Positions 18,158 to 28,324 of a stretch of DNA of 64,000 nt are shown piece after piece. Each line of letters opens with the position of its first letter. The first letter of the stretch is position 1. The notes beneath the pieces were generated by a model. That model searched no databases, had not been told where the DNA came from, and was given only the letters and a program-made list of their open reading frames with translations. The stretch covers positions 124,001 through 188,000 of the forward strand of contig NZ_JADNRQ010000005.1 in NCBI RefSeq assembly GCF_015594625.1, written 5' to 3'. Both the position numbers and the translations under genes were made by a program. This DNA is from Desulfallas sp. Bu1-1. Lineage in GTDB: Bacteria; Bacillota; Desulfotomaculia; Desulfotomaculales; Desulfallaceae.

Positions 18158-21100
18158 ATGAACAAGTCGGCCATAAAAAAATTTGCCACTGCGGCTCGCA
18201 GAAAATTGATGGATGCCGTTACCCAAAAAGCATACGAAGTTGGCATTACCAGGAATGAAATTAAGGAAGTTGAAGTTTTTCAGGGCGGATTCCGGGTTAA
18301 CGGCAGGGTTTTCAAAGAACACGAATTAAAACAGCGGGAGGAATTGATCAACCGCATCCGGGCCAAGGGTTTTGACCAGGTGGTGGAGGAAGTGGCTTAT
18401 ACCTGGTTCAACCGTTTTATCGCCCTGCGCTTCATGGAAGTAAATGATTACCTGCCCACGGGGGTCAGGGTGCTGTCTTCCCTGGATAAAAACCGGTTCG
18501 AGCCGGACATTGTCAGGGAAGCTTTAAACCTGGACCTGGATATTGACCATGACCTCGTCTATCAATACCAGGACAATAACGATACCGAAGGTTTATATAA
18601 ATATTTGCTCATAAAGCAGTGCAATGAACTGGCCCGCATCATGCCGGGCATATTTGAACAAATTGCGGATTACACCGAGCTGCTGCTGCCGGATTATCTG
18701 CTCACCGAGGGGTCGGTAATCAGGGACCTGGTGGAAACCATCGACGAAGACGACTTCAAAGAGCAGGTGGAAATTATCGGCTGGCTTTACCAGTACTATA
18801 TCGCCGAGAAAAAAGACCAGGTTTTCGCCAACCTGAAAAAAAACATCAAAATAACCAAGGAAAACATTCCCGCCGCCACTCAGCTGTTTACCCCGGAATG
18901 GATCGTCAAGTACATGGTGGAAAACTCCCTGGGCCGCCTGTGGCTTGAATCCCACCCCAACGATGAGTTGAAAGCCAAGTGGAAGTATTACCTGGAAGAA
19001 GCGGAGCAGGAGCCCGAGGTGCAAAAGCAGCTTGAAGCCCTCCGCAACCCGGATATGAGCCCGGAAGACATCAAGGTGCTGGACCCGGCAATGGGCAGCG
19101 GGCACATACTGGTCTATGCTTTTGATGTGCTGTATGACATCTACCTGTCGGCGGGGTATTCCGAAAGGGATATCCCCAGGCTGATCCTGGAAAAGAACTT
19201 GTACGGGCTGGACATCTGCGACCGGGCCGGGCAACTGGCTTACTTTGCCCTGATGATGCGGGCCAGGGGCAAGAACCGCAGGATTTTCAGGGAAAAGCTG
19301 GATTTAAACGTTTGCTCCATACAGGAAAGCAATGGCATCCCCGGGGAAGCGGCGGACTACTTTGCCGGCGGGGATAAAGGTTTAAAGAAAGACTTTCAGT
19401 ATTTGATTGACGTGTTCCATGACGCCAAGGAATACGGTTCCATCTTGAACGTCGAGCCGGTTGATTTTGACGCCTTGGAGAAAAGGCTGGAGGAAATAAG
19501 GGAGCAGGGTGCGGGTGATTTGTTTACCGCAGCGTATAGGAAGGCTATTTTGGAGAAAGTGCCTGCGCTAATAAAGCAAGCAAGGATAATGAGTGGGAAG
19601 TATGATGTTGTAGTAACTAATCCTCCTTATATGGGGAGAAAAGGTATGAATGCTATATTAGTTGATTACGTGGACAAATATTATACTAAAACCAAAAGTG
19701 ATTTATGTACTGTTTTTATTGAAAAGTGCTTAGATTTATCTAATAGGAATGGATTTGCAACTTTAGTTACTATGCATTCATGGATGTTTTTGGGTTCATT
19801 TGAAAAATTCAGAAAGGAAATCATCAAGGCTGTTAGTATATATTCAATACTACACTTGGGCATGGAAGCATTTGAAAATATTATTGGAAAAGTTGTTCAA
19901 ACGACGGCATTTGTTTTAAGAAAAATCAAAACTAATATTTATATACCACATAGTATTAGGTTAGTGGATTATTATGATTCAAATAAATATGAAAAAGAGA
20001 GGCAATTTTTTAATTTAAATAACAGGTATTCATCTATTATGCAAAGCGATTTTTTAAAAATTGATGGAGCACCTATTGCATATTGGGCTAGTAAAAATAT
20101 TATGGACATTTTTTCCAAAAGCGTTACGTTAAATAAGATTGCTGACCCCAAGCAAGGATTGGCAACTGGAAAAAACGATAGATTTCTAAAAATATGGTTT
20201 GAAGTAGGTATAAATAATACAGTCTTAAATTGTACAGATAGAAAAGAAGCATTATTAACAAATAAAAAATGGTTTCCTTGTAATAAAGGTGGCGCCATGC
20301 GTAAATGGTATGGCAATAACCTTTATGTTGTAAACTGGAAAAATGATGGCCTAGATATAAAAAATTTCAAAGGATCCGTAATAAGAAATGAAAAATATTA
20401 TTTCAAAAAAGGTTTAACTTGGTCATCTTTGACTTCTGCTTCATTAACAGTGAGATATAGCCCGGTAGGTTTTTTATTTGAAACAAAAGGATCTGTATGT
20501 TTTCCTCATAATGAAGAAAATTTTCTGTATTTATTAGCTTATCTAAATTCAAAACTTGTAAATTATATAATAAAGATGATTTCTCCTAATTTAGATTATC
20601 ATGAGGGGCCATTGGGTAAACTACCCATCATTATTAGAAATAATAAAATTATTGATAGTCTGGTTAAACATAATATTAGTATATCTAAATTTGACTGGGA
20701 TTCTTTTGAAACATCCTGGGACTTTAAACAACACCCATTAATAGAATACTCTGCACTTAAAAATAATTTAGTTTCAACTAAAATTGAAACAGCGTTTAAT
20801 AGGTGGCAAGATTTTACCACTAAACAATTCACCCAACTTAAACACAACGAAGAAGAACTAAACCGCATTTTCATAGAAATCTACGGCCTGCAGGACGAAC
20901 TGACTCCCGAAGTAGATGACAAAGACATCACCATTAGCAAAGCAGACAGAGAACGCGACATAAAATCCTTTATCTCCTATGCCGTGGGCTGCATGTTCGG
21001 CCGTTACTCCCTGGACGAGGAGGGGTTGGTTTACGCCGGGGGCGAGTTTGACCCCGGTAGGTACAAAACCTTCAAAGCGGATGAAGATAATGTCATACCC

Positions 21101-21715
21101 ATACTGGATGATGTTTATTTTGAGGAAGGCGAGGATATCGTTGGCCGCTTTGTGGAATTTGTCAAGGTGACCTTCGGTGAAGAAACCCTGGAGGAAAACC
21201 TGGACTATATTGCGGAAACCCTGAAGAAAAAAACCGGGGAAACTTCCCGGCAGACCATTAGAAGGTATTTCTTGAATGATTTTTACAAAGACCACGTGAA
21301 AACATACAAGAAAAGGCCTATTTACTGGTTGTTTGATTCAGGCAAGCATAATGGTTTTAAGGCCCTGATTTACATGCACCGCTACGACCCTTACACCGTG
21401 GCCCGGGTAAGGACCGACTACCTGCACAAGGTGCAGAAAAAATATGAAGCAGAAATGGAACGGCTGGAAATGATAATTCAATCAGACGTCTCCCAGGCGG
21501 AAAAAAACAAGGCCCGGAAAAAGAAAGAGCATATTGCCAGGCAAATGAAGGAGTGCATGGAGTATGACCAGGTCATCGCCCACGTGGCCAACCAAAAAAT
21601 CGAGATCGACCTGGATGACGGTGTAAAAGTAAATTACGCCAAGTTCCAGGGTGTGAAAATCCCCCGGGGTGAGGGCAAAAAACCATTAAAGGCCGATTTG
21701 CTGGCCAAAATATAA
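18158..21715 (+). CDS. pglX: BREX adenine-specific methyltransferase PglX
   Basis: 1185 residues. SAM-binding motif I is [17 protein letters not shown] (about residue 307) and the catalytic N6-adenine motif is NPPYMGRKG (about residue 487). It methylates one strand of a short non-palindromic site to mark self DNA. Codons from about 19590 to 20850 (residues 478-897) are strikingly AT-rich, with runs of ATA/AAT/TTA, while both flanks are GC-rich like the rest of the operon. The block begins just before NPPY and covers the expected target-recognition part. This looks like a swapped specificity domain. The C-terminal third returns to GC-rich sequence and is intact. Confidence 0.95.
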   Translation: MNKSAIKKFATAARRKLMDAVTQKAYEVGITRNEIKEVEVFQGGFRVNGRVFKEHELKQREELINRIRAKGFDQVVEEVAYTWFNRFIALRFMEVNDYLPTGVRVLSSLDKNRFEPDIVREALNLDLDIDHDLVYQYQDNNDTEGLYKYLLIKQCNELARIMPGIFEQIADYTELLLPDYLLTEGSVIRDLVETIDEDDFKEQVEIIGWLYQYYIAEKKDQVFANLKKNIKITKENIPAATQLFTPEWIVKYMVENSLGRLWLESHPNDELKAKWKYYLEEAEQEPEVQKQLEALRNPDMSPEDIKVLDPAMGSGHILVYAFDVLYDIYLSAGYSERDIPRLILEKNLYGLDICDRAGQLAYFALMMRARGKNRRIFREKLDLNVCSIQESNGIPGEAADYFAGGDKGLKKDFQYLIDVFHDAKEYGSILNVEPVDFDALEKRLEEIREQGAGDLFTAAYRKAILEKVPALIKQARIMSGKYDVVVTNPPYMGRKGMNAILVDYVDKYYTKTKSDLCTVFIEKCLDLSNRNGFATLVTMHSWMFLGSFEKFRKEIIKAVSIYSILHLGMEAFENIIGKVVQTTAFVLRKIKTNIYIPHSIRLVDYYDSNKYEKERQFFNLNNRYSSIMQSDFLKIDGAPIAYWASKNIMDIFSKSVTLNKIADPKQGLATGKNDRFLKIWFEVGINNTVLNCTDRKEALLTNKKWFPCNKGGAMRKWYGNNLYVVNWKNDGLDIKNFKGSVIRNEKYYFKKGLTWSSLTSASLTVRYSPVGFLFETKGSVCFPHNEENFLYLLAYLNSKLVNYIIKMISPNLDYHEGPLGKLPIIIRNNKIIDSLVKHNISISKFDWDSFETSWDFKQHPLIEYSALKNNLVSTKIETAFNRWQDFTTKQFTQLKHNEEELNRIFIEIYGLQDELTPEVDDKDITISKADRERDIKSFISYAVGCMFGRYSLDEEGLVYAGGEFDPGRYKTFKADEDNVIPILDDVYFEEGEDIVGRFVEFVKVTFGEETLEENLDYIAETLKKKTGETSRQTIRRYFLNDFYKDHVKTYKKRPIYWLFDSGKHNGFKALIYMHRYDPYTVARVRTDYLHKVQKKYEAEMERLEMIIQSDVSQAEKNKARKKKEHIARQMKECMEYDQVIAHVANQKIEIDLDDGVKVNYAKFQGVKIPRGEGKKPLKADLLAKI

Positions 21716-21731
21716 ATAGAGGTGTTTTCAA

Positions 21732-22079
21732 ATGAAACGAAAATCGTTATCTGAAACGGAAAATAGAGTATTAAAGGGGTTCATAGAGTATTTAACAAAT
21801 TTATATCCTGAACAGGTGGTTTCAATTGAGTTATTCGGTTCCAAGGCCCGCGGAAACGCGGAACCCGATTCGGATATAGATTTATTGATTATTGTTCAAG
21901 ACCGGAATAACATTGACCGCAGTAAGATATACGATTACGTGCTTGATGCCGAATTAAATCATGGAATAAACATCTCTTTAAAAATATACAACAAGGATGA
22001 CTATAATAAACTGGTTAAAATGAATGTTCCCTTTGCCACCAACGTTCAAAAAGAGGGAGTTACTTTATGGACGATGTAA
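21732..22079 (+). CDS. MNT-type nucleotidyltransferase inside the BREX operon
   Basis: A 115-residue minimal nucleotidyltransferase with the motif ELFGSKARGNAEPDSDIDLL (residues 34-53), including the G-S-x(n)-D-x-D metal site. Proteins of this kind are antitoxins of HEPN/MNT modules that AMPylate the HEPN toxin. It lies between pglX (16-base gap) and pglZ, where BREX operons normally have no gene. The companion HEPN gene overlaps its 3' end but is reduced to 25 codons. RBS GAGGTG. The enzyme looks intact, so it either persists as a relic or has gained a BREX-linked role. Confidence 0.85.
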   Translation: MKRKSLSETENRVLKGFIEYLTNLYPEQVVSIELFGSKARGNAEPDSDIDLLIIVQDRNNIDRSKIYDYVLDAELNHGINISLKIYNKDDYNKLVKMNVPFATNVQKEGVTLWTM

Positions 22080-22144
22080 ATTATAAAGATTTGGCACTCT
22101 ATCGCATTGAAATGAGCTATTACTCAAAGCGGGTGAAACAATGA
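22067..22144 (+). pseudogene. HEPN-domain stub (25 codons)
   Basis: ATG 22067 overlaps the end of the nucleotidyltransferase gene, as HEPN genes do. It encodes MDDVNYKDLALYRIEMSYY, a good match to the first helix of HEPN toxins. The frame then ends at a TGA that overlaps the pglZ ATG. About 100 residues, including the Rx4-6H RNase motif, are missing. It looks like an in-frame collapse that preserved translational coupling to pglZ. Confidence 0.65.
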
Positions 22145-24702
22145 ACCTGGGTGAAGTTAAAAAGGTGCTGGACGGTATGTTGAATCAAGAGCCTTCCGAC
22201 GGTAGGAGGCGCAACATTGTTTTTTGGTATGACGATAACGCTGAGTTTGAAGAAGAAATAAAAGAATTACAGCTGGATAATGCCAAGATAATAAAACTAA
22301 CTGCCAGTAACTGTTTTGCCGTCAAATACCGGCTGGAAAAAGCGGATCCGGAATCCAATTATCTTATTTATTGCCCCGCACCCAAACCGGTGCCCCGGGA
22401 AAACTGGTTGCTGGATACTTTAAAGTACAGCCGTGAGTTTTCCACCGATAAAACCACCGTTATTATGCGGGACTTGGGTGTGAGGGACGCTTCGCTGCGA
22501 AACGTTTTTAAAAAGTATGCCAAGTTCTTTAATAATAAAGAAAGGTATAATAAATTCGCTTCTTATAATATTCAAGATTACACCGAAAAAAAAGTGGATA
22601 TTGCTGTTTTGTCAGTCCTGTGCCGGCTGCCGGTGCCGGACCTGGGAACAGTGGTTAAAACAATACTTATGGCTGAAACAAATGGGGAAAACAAGTACAT
22701 GGAAGCCGTGGAGAAGTTCGGTGACCCGGACACCTTCTGGCGGCTTATGAAAGATGCCTATGGGTATGACCTGGCGGAAAGAAATATTGAGAAGTTGCTG
22801 GTAATGTTTTTAGTTACTCACCTGAGTTATGATTTGTCCGTGGAAATACCCGAAACCTGGCGTAAATATATTTCAAAACGCCAGGCGGAAGTCGTTGTTT
22901 TTGTTAATCATTTCATGCACCATGCGACACACGGCCAGGTATTCAACCGGCTGGCTAACTGGGTGGAGAATCTTTTAAACCTCCAGGAGTACATCTCCAA
23001 CTGGGATATAGAACATTTTATTAAATGCGATACTTTTAAGGTTTTTGACGAGGTGATTATTACAAGATTAATCAACAACTTGATAATGGACGTGGGTGAA
23101 TTTGAGAAGTATAGAAAAATTATCAATAATCGCAAGCCCACCCACTGGTTTGAACTGTTTAAGGACGAGTATGACCTCCTATACAATGCAATGGAAATTT
23201 TACGCCTGGAAAAGGAACTGAATAAAACCATCAAGGGCCAAAGGGCATACGAATTATTGGATTCCTATACCAGAGAGTATTATTTACTGGACTATTTTTA
23301 CAGGAAATTTTACACTGCTTATGACCGGATAGAAAATAAGGAGCCTTTTGGGCAACTGTGTGAAAAGGTGGAAAACACTTATACTCATTGGTTCTTAAAC
23401 GAGTTGTCGGTCAAATGGGCTGCGGCTTTGCAACAAGAACCCCCGGGTGAGTGGAGACTGCAAGGAGCTTCTCCACAGGATGGTTTTTATTTGGAATACA
23501 TAGCCAGGCATTTAAGAAAAGGTGAAAGGGTTTTTGTGATTATCTCCGATGCTTTGCGATACGAGGCGGCCAGGGAGTTCAGCAATATATTGAATACTGA
23601 AAGAAAAGGGGCCACTAGAATATTTCACCTGCTGGGCGTTTTGCCGTCATGTACCAAACTGGGCATGGCCGCCTTGCTGCCGCATAAAAGCATAGAGTAT
23701 AACGATAAGGCGGAAGTTTTGGTTGATGGCACAAATGTCCAGGGCATCGAGGGACGCCGCAGGGTATTGCTGAACTACAATGAGGATGCGGTGGCGGTAG
23801 CATATAATGAAATCAAGGATATCAAAAGGCAGGAATTCAAGGACTATTTTGAAGGCAAAAAATTAATTTATATCTATCATAATGGTATTGACGCCGTTGG
23901 CGATCACGCAGCTACCGAGCGGGAAGTTTTTAATGCCGTGGAAAAGTCAATTACCGATTTGCGCCAGCTGATCAAAAACCTGGTCAACAATTTAAGCGCC
24001 ACGCACATATATATCACGGCTGACCATGGGTTCATCTACCGGAGATCGGCATTACAGGAGTGCGATAAAATACCCCGGCCTGCAGGCGAGGCTTTGGAGG
24101 TTGGCAAAAGATTTATGCTGACCGATGAAAATAAAGATTTCGAAGGGACCCTGGCTTTTTCCATGCGCTACATACTTGGCAAAGATATCAATCTTAAAGT
24201 GGTTGTTCCCCGGGGGGTCAATATCTTCAAGATACAGGGCGCGGGGGTGAACTACCTACATGGTGGAGCCTCATTGCAGGAAATCGTCATCCCGGTTATT
24301 AAATTCAAGAACGACCGGAGCAAGTCCGACGCCCTAGCGGTAAAAAAGGTGGAAGTCAAGCTCACCAATATATCTCGCAAAATTACCAACCGTATTACCT
24401 ACCTGGAATTTTTTCAGGTCCAAAAGGTGGAAGACAAGTATGTTCCCATCCGCTTAAAAATTTACTTTACGGATGAAGAGGGCCGCAGGATATCCAATGA
24501 AAATATTATTATTGCCGAAAGCAGGTCCGCCAGGCCTGAAGAACGCACTTTCCGGGAAAAGTTTACTTTAAGGGACATGCCCTATGACAAGGGGAAAAAA
24601 TACTACCTTGTCCTGGAAGATGAAGACGAACCGGTGGAGAGGATTTATCAAAAAATCCCCTTTGTTATAGATCTGGCCATTGTTAGTGGTTTTGATTTTT
24701 AA
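22141..24702 (+). CDS. pglZ: BREX alkaline-phosphatase-like protein PglZ
   Basis: An 853-residue protein with the PglZ domain of the alkaline phosphatase superfamily. Metal-site sequences are VISDALRYEAAREF (about residue 465) and YITADHGFIYRR (about residue 624), with GGASLQEIVIPVI near residue 712. The N-terminal region (residues 1-450) is the helical BREX-specific part. PglZ is a core BREX component needed for methylation and exclusion. Its ATG overlaps the HEPN stub stop, which replaces the usual coupling to pglX. No damage is seen. Confidence 0.93.
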   Translation: MNLGEVKKVLDGMLNQEPSDGRRRNIVFWYDDNAEFEEEIKELQLDNAKIIKLTASNCFAVKYRLEKADPESNYLIYCPAPKPVPRENWLLDTLKYSREFSTDKTTVIMRDLGVRDASLRNVFKKYAKFFNNKERYNKFASYNIQDYTEKKVDIAVLSVLCRLPVPDLGTVVKTILMAETNGENKYMEAVEKFGDPDTFWRLMKDAYGYDLAERNIEKLLVMFLVTHLSYDLSVEIPETWRKYISKRQAEVVVFVNHFMHHATHGQVFNRLANWVENLLNLQEYISNWDIEHFIKCDTFKVFDEVIITRLINNLIMDVGEFEKYRKIINNRKPTHWFELFKDEYDLLYNAMEILRLEKELNKTIKGQRAYELLDSYTREYYLLDYFYRKFYTAYDRIENKEPFGQLCEKVENTYTHWFLNELSVKWAAALQQEPPGEWRLQGASPQDGFYLEYIARHLRKGERVFVIISDALRYEAAREFSNILNTERKGATRIFHLLGVLPSCTKLGMAALLPHKSIEYNDKAEVLVDGTNVQGIEGRRRVLLNYNEDAVAVAYNEIKDIKRQEFKDYFEGKKLIYIYHNGIDAVGDHAATEREVFNAVEKSITDLRQLIKNLVNNLSATHIYITADHGFIYRRSALQECDKIPRPAGEALEVGKRFMLTDENKDFEGTLAFSMRYILGKDINLKVVVPRGVNIFKIQGAGVNYLHGGASLQEIVIPVIKFKNDRSKSDALAVKKVEVKLTNISRKITNRITYLEFFQVQKVEDKYVPIRLKIYFTDEEGRRISNENIIIAESRSARPEERTFREKFTLRDMPYDKGKKYYLVLEDEDEPVERIYQKIPFVIDLAIVSGFDF

Positions 24703-24743
24703 AATATTATTTTTTTAATTAGAAAACAGGCGAGGGTGTTAGC

Positions 24744-26804
24744 ATGGATAGTTTGGACAGGGATGGGGCCGGTAGTGCCGGTCTGAACGAGAAGCTAAAT
24801 AAATTTTTTGCCGGCCGGGTGGTAAGAAAAGACCTGACCAAAAAGATTAAAGAAGGGGCCAATGTACCCGTATACGTGCTGGAATACCTGCTGGGCATGT
24901 ATTGCGCTACAGATGATGAAGACAGTATTAACGAGGGTGTGGAACGGGTCAAGCAGATTTTGGCCAGCAATTTTGTGCGACCCGACGAAGCGGAAAAAAT
25001 AAAATCTAAAATTCGGGAAACCGGTCAGTATACAGTAATAGATAAGGTGACTGTGCGGTTAAACGAAAAGAAAGATATTTATGAAGCTGAGTTTTCCAAC
25101 CTGGGTCTAAAAGGCGTGGGCATTGCTCCCCATTATGTCAAAGAGTTTGAAAAACTTCTGGCCGGCGGGATTTGGTGCATTTTAAAAATGGGTTATTTAT
25201 ATGACGAGGAAGTTAAAGACACCAGCCCTTTTATCATTAACAATCTAACTCCCATTCAAATGCCTAATTTAGACTTGGATGAAATATTGCATAACAGAAG
25301 CTATTTCACCAAAGAAGAGTGGATTGATATACTTTTAAGGTCCGTGGGCATGGAGCCAACCCGGTTGGAGTACAGCGTAAAATGGCACCTGCTGGCCCGA
25401 ATGATTCCCCTGGTGGAGAATAACTACAATTTATGTGAACTGGGGCCGCGGGGAACGGGAAAATCCCATATCTACAAAGAAATATCCCCCAACTCCATTT
25501 TAATTTCCGGTGGTCAGACCACTGTGGCCAATCTTTTTTATAACATGGCCAGTAGAAAAATCGGCCTTGTGGGTTTGTGGGATACAGTGGCTTTTGATGA
25601 AGTGGCCGGCATTACTTTTAAAGATAAAGACGGCATTCAAATTATGAAAGATTACATGGCTTCAGGGTCATTTGCCCGGGGAAAAGAAGAGAAAAACGCT
25701 TCGGCTTCCATGGTCTTCGTGGGCAATATCAACCAGAGCGTGGATGTATTGCTCAAAACATCCCACCTGTTTGAACCTTTTCCTGCCGCTATGGCTTATG
25801 ATGCCGCCTTTTTTGACCGGATGCATTTTTATATCCCCGGCTGGGAGATTCCCAAAATGAGGCCGGAATTTTTCACCGATGAGTACGGCTTTATTACTGA
25901 TTATATAGCGGAATTCTTCCGGGAAATGAGGAAGAGATCTTTTACCGATGCCTTTGACAGGTACTTCAGGCTGGGCAATAACCTAAACCAAAGAGATGTG
26001 ATAGCTGTAAGGAAAACCGTATCGGGACTGGTAAAGTTAATTTACCCCAATGGCGAATTTACCAGGGACGACATAGAAGAGATATTGCGATACGCCCTGG
26101 TGGGTAGGAGAAGGGTCAAAGAACAGCTTAAAAAAATTGGCGGCATGGAGTTTTATGATGTTCATTTCTCTTATATTGATAACGATACCTTAATTGAGGA
26201 ATTTGTGTCAGTGCCGGAGCAGGGTGGCGGCAAGCTCATCCCCGAAGGCATGTACAAGCCCGGCCATATTTACACGGTGGCCCACGGGGATTCCGGCATG
26301 ATAGGTGTTTATAAAATAGAAACAGAAGTTGTTCCCGGCTCCGGTAGATTTGACAGAACCGGCCTCGGCTCGTGTCGTGAGGCCAAAGAAAGCATTGCCA
26401 CTGCTTTTAATTATTTCAAAGCCAACAAAAAGAATATTAGCGGTACTATATCCGTACAAAACAATGATTTTTTGATGCATGTTCAGGACCTGCAAGGCAT
26501 TGGATTAACTTCGGAGCTTTCGCTGGTTGCATTTATCGCCCTTTGTTCCGGCGCTCTTAGGAAGCCGGTTCAAAGCCAGCTGGTGGTGTTGGGGTCCATG
26601 AGCATAGGTGGAACAATCAATAAAGTGGAGGAATTGGCCAATATTATGCAAGTGTGTTTTGACGCGGGAGCTAAAAAGATATTGCTGCCTATGGCTTCCG
26701 CTGTTGATATACCAACGGTTCCTCCGGAGTTGTTTGCCAAATTCCAAATTTCTTTTTATCAAAGTCCCGAGGATGCGGTTTTTAAGGCGCTTGGGGTTGA
26801 GTGA
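24744..26804 (+). CDS. brxL: BREX Lon-like protein BrxL
   Basis: A 686-residue protein with an AAA-type ATPase and a C-terminal Lon-protease-like domain. Walker A is LGPRGTGKSHIYKE (about residue 234) and Walker B is LWDTVAFDEVAGI (about residue 275). The Lon-like part spans about residues 560-680 (GIGLTSELSLVAF, GSMSIGGTINKVEELAN). BrxL is the signature gene of type 1 BREX and acts as a DNA-bound motor in phage exclusion. It starts after GAGGGTGTTAGC. It is the last intact gene of the operon. Transposase remnants begin seven bases after its stop. Confidence 0.93.
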   Translation: MDSLDRDGAGSAGLNEKLNKFFAGRVVRKDLTKKIKEGANVPVYVLEYLLGMYCATDDEDSINEGVERVKQILASNFVRPDEAEKIKSKIRETGQYTVIDKVTVRLNEKKDIYEAEFSNLGLKGVGIAPHYVKEFEKLLAGGIWCILKMGYLYDEEVKDTSPFIINNLTPIQMPNLDLDEILHNRSYFTKEEWIDILLRSVGMEPTRLEYSVKWHLLARMIPLVENNYNLCELGPRGTGKSHIYKEISPNSILISGGQTTVANLFYNMASRKIGLVGLWDTVAFDEVAGITFKDKDGIQIMKDYMASGSFARGKEEKNASASMVFVGNINQSVDVLLKTSHLFEPFPAAMAYDAAFFDRMHFYIPGWEIPKMRPEFFTDEYGFITDYIAEFFREMRKRSFTDAFDRYFRLGNNLNQRDVIAVRKTVSGLVKLIYPNGEFTRDDIEEILRYALVGRRRVKEQLKKIGGMEFYDVHFSYIDNDTLIEEFVSVPEQGGGKLIPEGMYKPGHIYTVAHGDSGMIGVYKIETEVVPGSGRFDRTGLGSCREAKESIATAFNYFKANKKNISGTISVQNNDFLMHVQDLQGIGLTSELSLVAFIALCSGALRKPVQSQLVVLGSMSIGGTINKVEELANIMQVCFDAGAKKILLPMASAVDIPTVPPELFAKFQISFYQSPEDAVFKALGVE

Positions 26805-26810
26805 TATTTT

Positions 26811-27411
26811 ATGAATAAAAAACCCGAGGAAGCTAAAAAACAACAGCTCACCCGGCAGGTGATAATTCAAAAACTGGAACAGACCCTTAAAACAGCCGGC
26901 CCTAAGGCCCTGTTGGGCAACCGCGGGTACCAGCGCTACCTGAAGATGGACAAAAAAGCAGTCACCATAAACGAGGAAGCTGTTAAAGAAGATGCCAAAT
27001 ATGACGGTAAATACATCCTGCGCACCAACTGCGACCTGCCACCGGATGAAATAGCCCTGGGTTACAAAGGCCTGTGGCAGGTGGAAAGGGCGTTTCGTTC
27101 CCTGAAGAGAGCACCTTCTGGACTTAAGGCCCATCTACCACTGGAAAGAAGAACGGGTGCGCGGTCACATATTTGTCTGTTTTCTGGCTTTTGTACTGTA
27201 GGTGATGCTGGCCAAGCGGCTCAAAGACAGCAAACTCTGTTTTAAAGATGTAATGCAGGATCTGCGTACATTACAAGCCGTCAAGCTTAACGTGGGCGAA
27301 GAGCAGTTTATTCTCCGCACCGAACTCAAAGGGCACGCTTACGATGTGTTCAAGGCAATCGGTTGCAGGTCGCCGAACAGGATTATGGAGCACAATGTTT
27401 CTGGCAAATAA
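26811..27411 (+). pseudogene. IS1634-type transposase, 5'-truncated and frameshifted
   Basis: The frame 26811-27245 reads as the C-terminal third of an IS1634-family DDE transposase (KYDGKYILRTNCDLPPDEIA, YKGLWQVERAFRSLK). It then shifts near 27110. The correct frame resumes as MLAKRLKDSK and VMQDLRTLQAVKLNVGEEQ up to 27411. The N-terminal two thirds are absent, so the element is dead. It abuts brxL and may have removed any gene that once followed. Confidence 0.85.
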
Positions 27412-27512
27412 AGGGGAGCGTAGTGGTACGTCTATTTGGTGTGCCCGCAAAGCGTTGATTTTACTGGATTCTATTGTGGTTGGGTGTCAAAGTTGAGTCT
27501 AACTAAATGGAG

Positions 27513-27690
27513 CTTTTGGTGTTGGACGACTAGGACTGACTACGTTAGTGAAACTGTCGGCCGTGATTTTCTGTAAGTTATTAAGGATCGCTATCAACTT
27601 CGTTCTATCATCATAGCCAGTCAGTTGCCACTGGAGAATTGGCATGGTGTGTTACCGGATCCCATGGTGACTGACGTCATACTGGACTGG
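27513..27690 (+). pseudogene. istB: IstB (IS21-family helper ATPase) fragment
   Basis: Reading across two frameshifts and a stop gives LVLDD, GLTTL and SETVGRDFL, then VIKDRYQLRSIIIASQLP and ENWHGVLPDPMVTDVILD. This is the C-terminal half of an IstB ATPase. The next 120 bases (to about 27815) hold no gene and may be the IS21 right end. Together with the IS1634 remnant it fills the gap between BREX and CBASS. Confidence 0.75.
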
Positions 27691-27859
27691 AAGAGCACTG
27701 AACGATTAATTGTGGACCAGCTGGGTGATTTAAATCGTAATCGTTGGTCGTTTAGACTGGAGTATATAACCATTTCTGGCAACGGATCGGCAACGGTAGC
27801 AACGATACAAAAATAAAAAATCAATAGATGTATGTTTGGTCCGGCGTAATTAGGTGTTA

Positions 27860-28324
27860 CTATAGCCTGCTTAACTTATTTAAAACATGTCCCTTTTTTT
27901 GATAACCCACATAAAGATCATTTTCTCCCAAGCCTACAATAACCAAAAACAAAAAATCAATCTCCATCCTTGAATACTTTAACATATTTTGAATAAGCTT
28001 CTTATCCTCATTGGAAGGAAACGGGTTTAGAACCGGATGTGTATGCCACTCCCCGAGATATATACGTGTCCCATTACTTTTAGCCCAAGCAGCGTCTACC
28101 ACCATTTGAGCCCTTTTTACATTTCTAATAAAAAAGAATTGGCCAGCCTTGTCACATAGAGAAGGTGTAGTAATTTCATCAATTACAATTTTTGTATCGA
28201 AGACCTGCCCAAGTAAAATTCCGCCAGATTCTTTACGTTTTCCTGTTTGACGATATTTATTAAACTGTTCAAGAACTTTATCGGTAAATTCTAATACTAA
28301 CTTATTGCTTACTTTATATTTCAC
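27860..28324 (-). CDS. cap3: CBASS deconjugase Cap3 (JAB/JAMM peptidase)
   Basis: About 154 residues. The JAMM zinc motif is complete: Glu in KESGGILLG, then EWHTHPVLNPFPSNED with two His and the Asp. Cap3 removes CD-NTase conjugates made by Cap2 and so resets or limits priming. The frame is open to an ATG at 28369, but GTG 28324 with GAGG nine bases upstream gives the usual N-terminus and overlaps the end of cap2 by only a few bases. It is the last gene of the minus-strand operon. Confidence 0.85.
   Translation of the reverse strand: MKYKVSNKLVLEFTDKVLEQFNKYRQTGKRKESGGILLGQVFDTKIVIDEITTPSLCDKAGQFFFIRNVKRAQMVVDAAWAKSNGTRIYLGEWHTHPVLNPFPSNEDKKLIQNMLKYSRMEIDFLFLVIVGLGENDLYVGYQKKGHVLNKLSRL

Noticed and set aside
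27625-27816. 63-codon plus-strand frame as a gene
   Set aside because: Its first part is the frame-conserved end of IstB and the rest is probably IS21 terminal DNA.
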